Positions 1 through 7,179 of a DNA stretch of 58,273 nucleotides are shown here, piece by piece; position 1 is the stretch's first letter, and each line of letters opens with the position of its first letter. The notes below the pieces were generated by a model, which had not been told where the DNA came from, ran no database searches, and saw only the letters and a program-made list of their open reading frames with translations. The translations under genes were made by a program, and so were the position numbers. Source of the stretch: a virus. Location: positions 1 to 58,273 of IMG/VR virus record IMGVR_UViG_3300009158_000058; one strand, given 5' to 3'.

Positions 1-89
1 TCCATCATACAAACAATCATATACATCCAACCCATGGCAGGACGCCATCTTTTTTGCATCCAATCTTCGTCTTTTTTAATATCGGCCAT
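1..89 (-). CDS. Holin-like membrane protein, N-terminal part (cut by window edge)
   Basis: Only the first 29 codons are present. The product starts MADIKKDEDW and continues with a tryptophan- and arginine-containing patch (KRWRPAMGWMY) leading into a hydrophobic segment. A short charged head followed by WRPxMGW and a membrane helix is typical of multi-span phage holins, as I remember those families. The start ATG follows the stop of the upstream membrane gene by two bases and has a GGAAG ribosome site. The place just after the endolysin and a membrane gene fits a lysis role. The rest of the gene is outside the window, so the number of membrane spans cannot be checked. Confidence 0.5.
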   Translation of the reverse strand, partial: MADIKKDEDWMQKRWRPAMGWMYMIVCMM

Positions 90-91
90 GA

Positions 92-469
92 TTATTTCTT
101 CCCAACATTGGCAGTTTGTTTTTCTTTGTGCTTTTCCAACTCTTGAACACGCCATACCAATGTGTCAAGCACTGCTTTGTTGGCACCGCTTCTTGCTAGT
201 GCTTCTGTATTCTGTTGCATAAAGTCTTGGCGTAGTTTTTCACGAGCCAGTTCAGCACCCATGTTTGGTGCTTGTTTGTTGTCTGATGTCACCACCAACT
301 GCATCTTGCTTTCGAGAATGGTCAACTGATGATTGACACTAGACAAAGCGTTCATCAAGTATACCACACAGGCAAACATGATGGGCAATACTGCAAATGT
401 TACCTTTTCAATCAGCGCACCTTTGGCTTCGCCAGCACTCATCTTTTCTTTGATTTGTTCCAATTCCAT
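92..469 (-). CDS. Single-span membrane protein with coiled-coil tail, lysis cassette
   Basis: A 125-residue protein with one hydrophobic segment at about residues 22-42, a charged N-terminal helix, and a long polar helical tail (about 45-120) rich in Lys, Glu and Gln. It lies between the endolysin and the holin-like gene, one base after the endolysin stop, so it is probably co-translated with them. A holin, antiholin or anchor role in lysis is an inference from position and topology. I do not recognise a named family. Confidence 0.6.
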   Translation of the reverse strand: MELEQIKEKMSAGEAKGALIEKVTFAVLPIMFACVVYLMNALSSVNHQLTILESKMQLVVTSDNKQAPNMGAELAREKLRQDFMQQNTEALARSGANKAVLDTLVWRVQELEKHKEKQTANVGKK

Positions 470-470
470 A

Positions 471-1094
471 TTATGTTCCTAAAATATGTTTAGCGTGCTC
501 ATAATGTGCAATTCTATCATCAAGTCCAATCGTACCACCATTGATACGTTTAGTTAATGTTAAGATATCTTCTTTATCCGCCCATTGGTTTAGGTTGTTT
601 GATTCCCAAAACCAGCAAGCTGATTGTGCAGCACCTTCAAATGTTTGTAAATATTCTGGCACATCTTCAACATTCATTTCCAGACTATCTGCAAACGATT
701 GGTAATTACTCTTACCAGTCAATTGGATTAAACCACGACCACAGTAACGGAAACCATCACCAGACGCTTCATCTCCATTACCCATACGATTAGCGTAGAC
801 CTTATTGGCAATCGCTTCCTGTTTGTTTGGAAGGCTGGCGTAATGATTGGCAATCTCATCAGTAGGGAAATACTTTGGAAATATCTTACGGAGTGTAACT
901 GCTCTGTAGTTTAGATTTTCCTTGAGTGTGGTGAACTCACCAGATTCGTGAGCGCATTGGGCAATAAAGGCCGCAATACGTTGTGGTGTATTGATTTCGT
1001 AATCTGGCAACAATTGTGAAAGAGCACCATACCAGTTGTCAATGTATGGATTCTTTGGTAATAATTGTTTTAGTTGTTCTTTTGTCAGTTCCAT
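471..1094 (-). CDS. Endolysin, glycoside hydrolase family 19 (chitinase-like) type
   Basis: Cleaves the glycan chains of peptidoglycan at the end of infection. At 207 residues it is a single catalytic domain without a wall-binding module. The family signatures are visible: AHESGEF with the likely catalytic Glu at residue 50 and a second acid near 59, the substrate-cleft block around 116-131 (FRYCGRGLIQLTG), and NGG at 186-188. There is no signal peptide, so export should depend on the neighbouring holin-like gene. A TATAAATA late promoter box lies about 100 bases upstream, inside the preceding gene. The family call is firm; the exact bond cleaved is known only from relatives. Confidence 0.93.
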   Translation of the reverse strand: MELTKEQLKQLLPKNPYIDNWYGALSQLLPDYEINTPQRIAAFIAQCAHESGEFTTLKENLNYRAVTLRKIFPKYFPTDEIANHYASLPNKQEAIANKVYANRMGNGDEASGDGFRYCGRGLIQLTGKSNYQSFADSLEMNVEDVPEYLQTFEGAAQSACWFWESNNLNQWADKEDILTLTKRINGGTIGLDDRIAHYEHAKHILGT

Positions 1095-1095
1095 T

Positions 1096-1302
1096 TTAAG
1101 CCATTAATGATGCGGCCGCTACGGCAGCGTTTAAAATAGTATTCAAGGTTTCTTTTAACTGGAGGCCTTCTGCATCCTCGTTAATTCCCTCCATGATATT
1201 TATACCTAAAAGTAGTTGGAGATACTCTTCCTTAGTGATACTTCCAGCGTCCACCATGGCTTTATACTGGTCACATAAGTTTTGTAGTTCTTGTGGGTTC
1301 AT
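1096..1302 (-). CDS. Small hypothetical protein in lysis cassette
   Basis: A 68-residue, mostly helical, mildly acidic protein with an alanine-rich C-terminus (AAVAAASLMA). There is no signal peptide, convincing membrane segment or recognisable motif. Its start overlaps the stop of the lipoprotein gene by four bases (ATGA), and it ends one base before the endolysin, so it is part of the same translated run. The late promoter box for the endolysin is embedded in it. Function unknown. Confidence 0.6.
   Translation of the reverse strand: MNPQELQNLCDQYKAMVDAGSITKEEYLQLLLGINIMEGINEDAEGLQLKETLNTILNAAVAAASLMA
1197..1204 (-). promoter_or_regulatory. Late promoter box TATAAATA of the endolysin
   Basis: Perfect late consensus inside the upstream small gene, about 103 bases before the endolysin start. 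It would give late expression of endolysin and the genes after it. Confidence 0.6.
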
Positions 1303-1706
1303 CTTGGTTTACTCCCTAGTGCTTGTTGAATGGTTTCAGCAGATTTTTCAATTTGTTGTAGTTTTACTTTACAAAAAATAGGTGATATTTTATCAGCTTT
1401 ATTGAAGTAATCTCTTGCATCTTTGGTTAAAGTAAATAATTTGGCAGATAATTTCGCAGCATCTTCATTTCGAGGAATATATACTGTGAAATTTTTGAAC
1501 TCTAAAGCACTATTATACAGGTCATTTACCTGTGTAATAACTAAAATATGATTAGCACAATTTTCTTCAGCCACTTGTGCTTTAGTTTTAATTTGATTTA
1601 CCAATGAATATTCTGTTGTATCATATTTGGCCATAAAGTAAGCATCAAACAATGCACATCCAGAAAGTTGTAAAGCACAAATACAAATTAAAAGTTGTTT
1701 TTTCAT
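1299..1706 (-). CDS. Small lipoprotein of the lysis region
   Basis: A 135-residue product beginning MKKQLLICICALQLSGCALF, a classic lipoprotein signal: basic start, hydrophobic core, and lipobox LSGC with Cys17. It should be lipid-anchored in the envelope with a soluble helical domain of about 115 residues containing one further pair of cysteines (Cys at about 50 and 112). I chose this ATG rather than an upstream one because only this start gives a signal peptide and it sits one base after the stop of the nuclease gene. Its place beside spanins and endolysin suggests a lysis or superinfection-exclusion role, which is inference. Confidence 0.65.
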   Translation of the reverse strand: MKKQLLICICALQLSGCALFDAYFMAKYDTTEYSLVNQIKTKAQVAEENCANHILVITQVNDLYNSALEFKNFTVYIPRNEDAAKLSAKLFTLTKDARDYFNKADKISPIFCKVKLQQIEKSAETIQQALGSKPR

Positions 1707-1707
1707 A

Positions 1708-2145
1708 TTAGTTACACCAGCTTGTTTTAGCTTCACCATAATATTCTCTTGCATAACCTTGTTGTATCAACATACTGCGTAATGATTTACCATCTAACAA
1801 TACATCACCCAATACTCGACCACCATATTTGTCCCAATCCATCAATACAACCTGTCGTGTAGTGGCACCATTAATCAAACTCTTGGTAAATGCCGTTGCT
1901 GCTTGCCCACGAGCATCTTCTGATGGACATTGTGCTCTGAATCCTTTTTCTGGTGTATCTACACCAAATACACGAATTGACAATTCTTTCTTCAATGGAT
2001 CTGGTAACCATAATGCTTGAAATGCAACAGTATCGCCATCAATAACTCTGGTGATGGTTGCATTATAGGTTACGCCTTCTTTTTGTTTCTGTGCAAATAC
2101 TGTTGTTGAAGTAATCAACATTAATGCAATTAATAGTTTTTTCAT
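1708..2145 (-). CDS. Secreted thermonuclease (SNase-like) family protein
   Basis: A 145-residue staphylococcal-nuclease-like enzyme. Residues 1-19 form a signal peptide, so the enzyme should act in the periplasm or outside the cell. The OB-fold active site is intact: VIDGDT (Asp36, Asp38), RVFGVDTPE (Arg58, Asp63, Glu66) and KYGGRVLGDV (Arg110). Relatives cut DNA and RNA with calcium. The start was chosen at MKKLLIAL because the longer reading adds residues before the signal peptide and runs further into the spanin gene; a four-base overlap with the spanin stop remains. A secreted nuclease inside a lysis cassette is unusual. Confidence 0.88.
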   Translation of the reverse strand: MKKLLIALMLITSTTVFAQKQKEGVTYNATITRVIDGDTVAFQALWLPDPLKKELSIRVFGVDTPEKGFRAQCPSEDARGQAATAFTKSLINGATTRQVVLMDWDKYGGRVLGDVLLDGKSLRSMLIQQGYAREYYGEAKTSWCN

Positions 2146-2435
2146 TTCACACTTTCGTAAATTTGTTTTTGTTGAATATACCACTCTTGCCAAGATTTAT
2201 ATCTTTCCAGAACGTCAAAATAAATGCCATAATTTTCATTGGCATTGTCTAACAAATCTGTTAGTGTTTTTTTATTATCGGGGAGTTGTTTTAGACTTGG
2301 TGGTGGTTCCATCAAGACTTGTGGTGCCTGTGGAAACTTTTGAGTCAATGGAACGGTTGTAGAGCATCCAAGCAGTATCAGACAGACGGCACTCAGCATC
2401 AATATTTTGCCGTTGCGCTTGAATATCTTTTGCAT
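2142..2435 (-). CDS. Outer-membrane spanin lipoprotein (Rz1-like)
   Basis: A 97-residue lipoprotein: basic N-terminus, hydrophobic core and lipobox LLGC with Cys24, followed by a proline-rich linker (VPLTQKFPQAPQVLMEPPP) and a C-terminal helix. The proline-rich stretch after the lipidated Cys is characteristic of Rz1-type o-spanins. About 160 bases of its 5' part overlap the 3' end of the inner-membrane spanin in another frame, the classic Rz/Rz1 arrangement. Together the two proteins should bridge the periplasm and fuse the membranes in the last step of lysis. Confidence 0.8.
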   Translation of the reverse strand: MQKIFKRNGKILMLSAVCLILLGCSTTVPLTQKFPQAPQVLMEPPPSLKQLPDNKKTLTDLLDNANENYGIYFDVLERYKSWQEWYIQQKQIYESVK

Positions 2436-2772
2436 TGTTTTTCACCCTATCTTTAATTTCACTTCTTTTTTTATCTAATTCATTTGTTAATTTTTGATTA
2501 ACTTTAGCAGACTTAATTTCTGCTTCTTTAATTTTTGCTTGCATTTCGGCTATTCTAGCACGATACGACATTTCAGTTGCATATCCTCCTTCAAAGAATA
2601 CACCAACTATCAACAACACTATACCTAACTGTCTACCAATCAAAGCATATGGTTGAATAACAGGTATAAATCTAACAAGTGATCCTATAAATGTTAATAC
2701 AAGTCCAAGAATGACTAGACCATGTATTGCCCATTGTAAAATCAAATCAGGTATGAATGATAAAAACCACAT
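2275..2772 (-). CDS. Inner-membrane spanin (Rz-like)
   Basis: A 165-residue protein with two hydrophobic segments (about residues 13-35 and 43-60), then a long charged coiled-coil (about 70-120; EMQAKIKEAEIKSAKV) and a polar tail. The coiled coil would lie in the periplasm and pair with the overlapping o-spanin lipoprotein. Rz proteins usually have a single N-terminal anchor, so two hydrophobic segments is a small oddity; the first may be a re-entrant or signal-like helix. The call rests mainly on the nested lipoprotein gene. Confidence 0.72.
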   Translation of the reverse strand: MWFLSFIPDLILQWAIHGLVILGLVLTFIGSLVRFIPVIQPYALIGRQLGIVLLIVGVFFEGGYATEMSYRARIAEMQAKIKEAEIKSAKVNQKLTNELDKKRSEIKDRVKNNAKDIQAQRQNIDAECRLSDTAWMLYNRSIDSKVSTGTTSLDGTTTKSKTTPR

Positions 2773-2773
2773 A

Positions 2774-3382
2774 TTAAGCCTTTGGAGATTTTCTCCTGAT
2801 AGACATCATAACAGGACTTTTCTTTCTACGGGGTAAATAAACACCTGGTTCTCCACCATTGGGTCGTCCTGTACCAGCAATTGCACCGCTACTAACCACA
2901 TTCGTTGGACCAGCAGAACCACCCATCGCACCATCTTCTTTGACACAATTAGGTACCATACGGTTGCCTTTTTTCTTCATACCTTTTGCTGTGTATCCAT
3001 CCCAACAGGCTTCATCAACTTCTTCGTTTTTTTCTCGACCTTGACAATGTGCCTTTTGAGAAAATCCTTTAGGATTATTACAGTTAATACTTTTTTTGTA
3101 TTTTTGTGACCACTTCTCAAGGAAAGTTTCTTCGGTCTTTACATTGATTGGTGCACCACGGCGTTCTGGATTTGGATCTTCTCTACGCTTTCTTTGAGCA
3201 GCACTAGCACGAGCTTCTTTACCAATTGCATGAGCTTTTGCTTGAGGTAAACACTTTGGTTTGCCTTCACCCGGTTCTCTTGCACAGTCACCTTTAATAT
3301 TACCTTTGGTGTCCATACGAACCCACTTCTGTTTAAACCATTGGCGTAAATCTTCACCAAGATATTGTTTAAATGATTTCAT
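2774..3382 (-). CDS. Putative internal virion protein with capsid-targeting-like N-terminus
   Basis: About 202 residues starting MKSFKQYLGED, which resembles the T4 internal-protein targeting peptide MKTYQEFIAEA. The body is highly basic with Cys-containing blocks: GDCAREPGEGKPKC near residue 30, a Lys/Arg/Ala stretch, and CWDGYTAKGMKKKGNRMVPNC near 125. Such blocks recur in T4-like marine phage proteins as I recall them. It could bind DNA or metal. The start was set at this Met because it gives the targeting-like peptide and a one-base overlap with the preceding stop (TGATG). The precise role is not known. Confidence 0.6.
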   Translation of the reverse strand: MKSFKQYLGEDLRQWFKQKWVRMDTKGNIKGDCAREPGEGKPKCLPQAKAHAIGKEARASAAQRKRREDPNPERRGAPINVKTEETFLEKWSQKYKKSINCNNPKGFSQKAHCQGREKNEEVDEACWDGYTAKGMKKKGNRMVPNCVKEDGAMGGSAGPTNVVSSGAIAGTGRPNGGEPGVYLPRRKKSPVMMSIRRKSPKA

Positions 3383-3702
3383 CAGCAATTCCACTTTCTT
3401 AAAGCTTTGTTGATGCGGCTATCCGGATCATTTGCTGTCTTAGCGGATGTTAATCGTTTCTTCATGCCACCCATTCTAGCACAAAATGATTTTCTACGAT
3501 TGGCTGATTTAGAACCTGGTTTTAGTTTAGATGGTTTTGTTGTAACAGCCATCGATAATTTAGAACCTGGATTTTCTCTACGATAAGAGGCAATACCTTT
3601 ACGATTTAAACCACCTTCTGGATCTTTACCGGCGGCTCGTTGCCATGCTGGAGATTTTTCGTCTAAGTATTCTTCGGTTACAAACTGTTTAAATGTTTTC
3701 AT
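3382..3702 (-). CDS. Small basic protein with capsid-targeting-like N-terminus
   Basis: A 106-residue, very basic protein. Residues 1-10 (MKTFKQFVTE) closely match the T4 internal-protein targeting peptide, with a candidate prohead-protease site VTE at residues 8-10. The remainder (SPAWQRAAGKDPEGGLN, then FCARMGGMKKRL) belongs to a recurring domain of unknown function in T4-like phages (the DUF6321 type, from memory). A DNA-binding, head-packaged role is likely but inferred. It is translationally linked to both neighbours by short overlaps. Confidence 0.62.
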   Translation of the reverse strand: MKTFKQFVTEEYLDEKSPAWQRAAGKDPEGGLNRKGIASYRRENPGSKLSMAVTTKPSKLKPGSKSANRRKSFCARMGGMKKRLTSAKTANDPDSRINKALRKWNC

Positions 3703-4085
3703 ATTTGCCTCAATATCTCTGCGACATTAACGTCTATTGGTATTTCTACAATCGAAATGTTTTTATCTCTAATTCCATAAACCATTTCTGGTACAATATT
3801 TAAATATGACAAGAAAGTTTTGAGTATATCATAATCTCTCTCGTCTATTTTATAAAATAATATTCTTGCCGTGTGTTCTGGACCAAAAACATTATTCAAT
3901 AAAATGATATGATTTAATATCAACCTCTCTTTGAGAGATTTGGTAATTTTATATCTACGAAATAAACGCTTCAAATATTTGGTTCGTTTAATATCACTTT
4001 CAAATTCAGACATGATACAATGTGGTGAATTATAACATTTCATTGCATATATCAAAAAATTATCATCATTTAAATTATCAATCAT
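3699..4085 (-). CDS. Conserved phage protein of unknown function
   Basis: A 128-residue mixed-charge protein with no signal peptide or membrane segment. It has a basic central helix (KRTKYLKRLFRRYKITKSLKE is the core) and a more acidic C-terminal half. Its start is four bases after the preceding gene and its stop overlaps the next start by four bases, so it is within the late virion operon. I recognise no catalytic motif. Proteins of this look occur in T4-like marine phages, but I cannot assign a role. Confidence 0.5.
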   Translation of the reverse strand: MIDNLNDDNFLIYAMKCYNSPHCIMSEFESDIKRTKYLKRLFRRYKITKSLKERLILNHIILLNNVFGPEHTARILFYKIDERDYDILKTFLSYLNIVPEMVYGIRDKNISIVEIPIDVNVAEILRQI

Positions 4086-4089
4086 TCTG

Positions 4090-4551
4090 TCATTCTTCTT
4101 CTATGTCTGGTTCCTCTGAAGAAAGATAATCATCTAATTCATTTTCATCAGAAATCATCGCTTCAACATCGTAATAACCATTATCATCTGTTTCATATGA
4201 AAAATAAAAATAATGTTTAACTTCATCTAAATTATTCAACTTCTCTACTGTACCATTCAATTCGGCACCCGAGCGAGCACCGAATTGGTCGATATGAATA
4301 ATTTCTTCACCAGCATCTAAATCATGAAATACTACTTTTGGGAGAGTAATGCCATATAAAACTAATACTTTACTTGCACGAACCCAAGCAGAATATGGAT
4401 TCATATGATTTCCACTTACAGCTAACGCTAGGTTGCGGTTCAATTCTTGGCGGGTTATCTTGTCCGCCAAGTTCGAACCACTTTTCATAATCTGTGCAGT
4501 AGGAATTATTAAATCATTTCCTTCTACAACAAATTGTTTAAATCCCAACAT
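4090..4551 (-). CDS. Acidic protein with capsid-targeting-like N-terminus
   Basis: A 153-residue protein whose first residues, MLGFKQFVVEG, fit the pattern hydrophobic/basic-x-FK-x-F-x-x-E shared by several proteins of this operon and by T4 internal proteins, with VVE as a candidate cleavage site. The C-terminal third is strongly acidic (ends EEPDIEEE). There is no catalytic motif I recognise. The start codon overlaps the stop of the upstream structural gene (TAATG), supporting this start. Confidence 0.55.
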   Translation of the reverse strand: MLGFKQFVVEGNDLIIPTAQIMKSGSNLADKITRQELNRNLALAVSGNHMNPYSAWVRASKVLVLYGITLPKVVFHDLDAGEEIIHIDQFGARSGAELNGTVEKLNNLDEVKHYFYFSYETDDNGYYDVEAMISDENELDDYLSSEEPDIEEE

Positions 4552-5171
4552 TAAACACCTTGGAACACAGAGTTTGTGCTTGTGTTACCAGAACTTACGT
4601 TCAATGCAGTTGGAGCTGCAATAACAACTAAAGTTTCTCTTAATTGACGCTTAGTACCATCGTTGTTTACTTTGTATGTAAAACGATTCCAACCAGTATG
4701 AACACCGTTGTTTGCACCAGCAATCAAAGTATTTGCTAAACGAGTGGATGTTACCAAGATTGTGTCGTTAGCAAAACGTGAAGCTGCATTTGTGCCGTGA
4801 TTAATTGCGGTAGCAAAGTAGATTGTTTCACCAGCGGCGATTGGAGCTACTGTGTTGTTTGCAAACTGAACACGAATGTTGGCCGCACCAGTTCTGATTA
4901 CTGCAACGCTATTGTTACCACGTTTAAAGGAAATATCTTGTTGGTCAATGATAGATGTATCAAAGAAACGAGATAATCCGTTATTTGCGGTTGCATAAAC
5001 ATACATTCCGTTTGCAATACCGGATGTGGTTGGATTGGTTGTAAATATAATTTCATTGGTGCCTAATGCTGTCGCATTGGCAGTTACTAATGTAGCTACA
5101 GGAATAACTTCTCTATTTTCTGGAAAGAGTGGTTCGCTGTTTGCTCTATCGTTATTTCCCCATAATGGCAT
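4551..5171 (-). CDS. Virion structural protein, beta-rich
   Basis: A 206-residue protein beginning MPLWGNNDRANSEP and then rich in Thr, Ala, Asn and Val in alternating patterns, as expected for a beta-sandwich. Related MPLWGN-type proteins recur in T4-like marine phages as presumed virion components (from memory). A GATAAATA box, one base off the late consensus, lies about 35 bases upstream of the start and a good ribosome site (AAGGAGAAA) precedes the ATG. A head-decoration or fibre-attachment role is possible but unproven. Confidence 0.6.
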   Translation of the reverse strand: MPLWGNNDRANSEPLFPENREVIPVATLVTANATALGTNEIIFTTNPTTSGIANGMYVYATANNGLSRFFDTSIIDQQDISFKRGNNSVAVIRTGAANIRVQFANNTVAPIAAGETIYFATAINHGTNAASRFANDTILVTSTRLANTLIAGANNGVHTGWNRFTYKVNNDGTKRQLRETLVVIAAPTALNVSSGNTSTNSVFQGV

Positions 5172-5202
5172 TTTTTTCTCCTTTTAACCTTGGGTTGTGT
5201 TA

Positions 5203-7170
5203 CTATTTATCTGTTTTCTGATTGCTGATTTTATTATCAGGTCTTACTGATTTTCTCATTATAGGATCGATTTCTAAAGTATCTCTTGGTTGACCTGTTA
5301 ATGTTGTTCCACCCTTTAAAACCATAGCGGCTTGATTATCATCATCACCATAAACCTCTTGTTTGTCCATCTTTGGTTTTTTACCATAACTTGCTACTGA
5401 TTTATCTTCTTTTTCGTGGTCATACAAATCTTCTTTGACCATCTTGTGTTTCTTGTATAATGACTTAATTATACGAGCTGATTTGGACATTTCTTTTTTC
5501 TTGGAATAAACTGGTTCTCTATCGTCAGCTTGAGTTCCCATATCAAAAGCAGTTTGTGTTGCAGCTTGTGTGTCTTGGAACACATCTTCTGATGTTGGTT
5601 TGTAACCAGACAAACGGTCTAGAGCTCTATTCCAACTCTTATTATGAGTTTTAATTTTTTGGTTATGGTCTTTTCTACTCATACCTGGTTTTTTCTCAGG
5701 TACAACTGGTTGTTTTTTCAACCAAGAAAATACTGTGGTCTTTTTGAGTTCATCAATTTCTTCCACTTCTTCATTTCTATATCGTGGTGCTTCTTTATCC
5801 GTAGTTCTGTAATTTCCACTATCTGTATTTGAGAAATATTTGGCTCCGTGAGTTGCAAGGCTTTTTGCTATACCCTTTGGAGTTTTTTTATACAATGAAG
5901 GATCCGATTTATACATTGGATGACCAGGACGATGTTCACCTTCTTCTATCTCAACATCTTCTTTAACAGTAATGTGTCGTTCCACTTTTGTTAGGCGGCA
6001 ACCTTCTTTACATTTTTCATTTGCTTGACGAATTGCATCCTCATCGTCTTTTGCAATCAACAAATTCATTCCTGTCCACTCACCTGTTTTTGGATCTTCG
6101 TAATGTGCAGCGTGTGTATGAGAATCATTTTTTTCAGTAACAACTTCCTCTTTCATTTTCAGTTCATCTTTTCTTTTACCAAAAGTCTTATGAACAAGAG
6201 TATCTAAGTTTTTATGAAATGAAGTTTCTTTAGCTTTACTAATACCAGATGCTTCATCAATACCACTTCCATGATATTTGTGAGCAATGTGCATGGCCAA
6301 CTTTTCATGCTTTTCTTTTGGCACATTGGTACCTCTCAAATATCTTAAAGCTGACTGGTGAACTTTATTATCATCTCCAGCATCACTATTATAAGGAGCG
6401 TGGTCGGAATTTGTCCAATTATCAAAGTGATGTTGAACTTCTGAATCAGAAACTTCATTGACAGTTTCTTCTTTGTTTAAATGTTTCTCTAAACGGTCAA
6501 TAGCAGATGTCATATCAGAACCATCTTTAGATTGGTTCTTCTCAATCTCATCGTGTTTCTTTGCTCGGACTGCTGCAGCTGCACGAAATCTTTCTAATGC
6601 GGTTGGTTTGGTATTATATGTACCGGCACTCAAACTTTTTTTAATTTTAGTTGCACTATTGTCCCATGCCTCTGATGTCAATTCATCAGATTGTTCCGTT
6701 TTTTCAGATACCGATTTCCATCCACCACCCATTGCTTTATATTTCTTAGATGCCCAACCATTTGCATATGCGGATGGATATACTGCAAATTTGGATTTAG
6801 CCGCAGCCTTGGCACGAGCCCATTTTTCTGGACTTGTTGGTACATTTTTTTCATCGATAGGCTCAACTTCTTCTGTTTGTGCCCGTTGTGTTTTCATTTT
6901 GTCGGCAACAGTAGTTGAAACATAGTTAATTGGATCATCAAACTGGTGGTCACGCCTCCATTTATGAAACTCAGAAGATTTTGCATGAGATATTTTTGTG
7001 TCTTTGCTGACGAAATCTGGATTAATACCACGAGATTTAAGATAATCGTGTAGTTCACCTTTTTGACTTTCGGTGATACCTGCACGAACAGACCATGGTT
7101 CATTAGGGTCTGTACCAAAGGTGGGTTTCTTTTCACCCTTAACAATCATTTTTAATTTTTTTGCATCCAT
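5203..7170 (-). CDS. Large charged modular protein, probable internal virion protein
   Basis: A 655-residue, very hydrophilic protein rich in Lys and Glu. Small modules are separated by acidic linkers that look alike: EEVEPIDEK near residue 105, ETVNEVSD near 240, GIDEASG near 305, EVVTEKN near 345, EEVEEIDEL near 470. Several contain a hydrophobic-x-Glu step like the sites cut by the T4 prohead protease. One module (about 112-155, PEKWARAKAAAKSKFAVYPS) is a recurring phage domain of unknown function. No enzyme motif. It may be a polyprotein of internal head peptides (inference). Confidence 0.55.
   Translation of the reverse strand: MDAKKLKMIVKGEKKPTFGTDPNEPWSVRAGITESQKGELHDYLKSRGINPDFVSKDTKISHAKSSEFHKWRRDHQFDDPINYVSTTVADKMKTQRAQTEEVEPIDEKNVPTSPEKWARAKAAAKSKFAVYPSAYANGWASKKYKAMGGGWKSVSEKTEQSDELTSEAWDNSATKIKKSLSAGTYNTKPTALERFRAAAAVRAKKHDEIEKNQSKDGSDMTSAIDRLEKHLNKEETVNEVSDSEVQHHFDNWTNSDHAPYNSDAGDDNKVHQSALRYLRGTNVPKEKHEKLAMHIAHKYHGSGIDEASGISKAKETSFHKNLDTLVHKTFGKRKDELKMKEEVVTEKNDSHTHAAHYEDPKTGEWTGMNLLIAKDDEDAIRQANEKCKEGCRLTKVERHITVKEDVEIEEGEHRPGHPMYKSDPSLYKKTPKGIAKSLATHGAKYFSNTDSGNYRTTDKEAPRYRNEEVEEIDELKKTTVFSWLKKQPVVPEKKPGMSRKDHNQKIKTHNKSWNRALDRLSGYKPTSEDVFQDTQAATQTAFDMGTQADDREPVYSKKKEMSKSARIIKSLYKKHKMVKEDLYDHEKEDKSVASYGKKPKMDKQEVYGDDDNQAAMVLKGGTTLTGQPRDTLEIDPIMRKSVRPDNKISNQKTDK
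5204..5211 (-). promoter_or_regulatory. Late-promoter-like box (GATAAATA)
   Basis: One base from the late consensus, 33 bases before the structural gene at 4551-5171. Confidence 0.45.
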
Positions 7171-7179
7171 GTTTTTACC

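Noticed and set aside
6458-6925. A 155-residue plus-strand frame opposite the 655-residue gene
   Set aside because: Antisense shadow of a Lys/Glu-rich gene, rich in Phe and Ser as expected from reversed codons.
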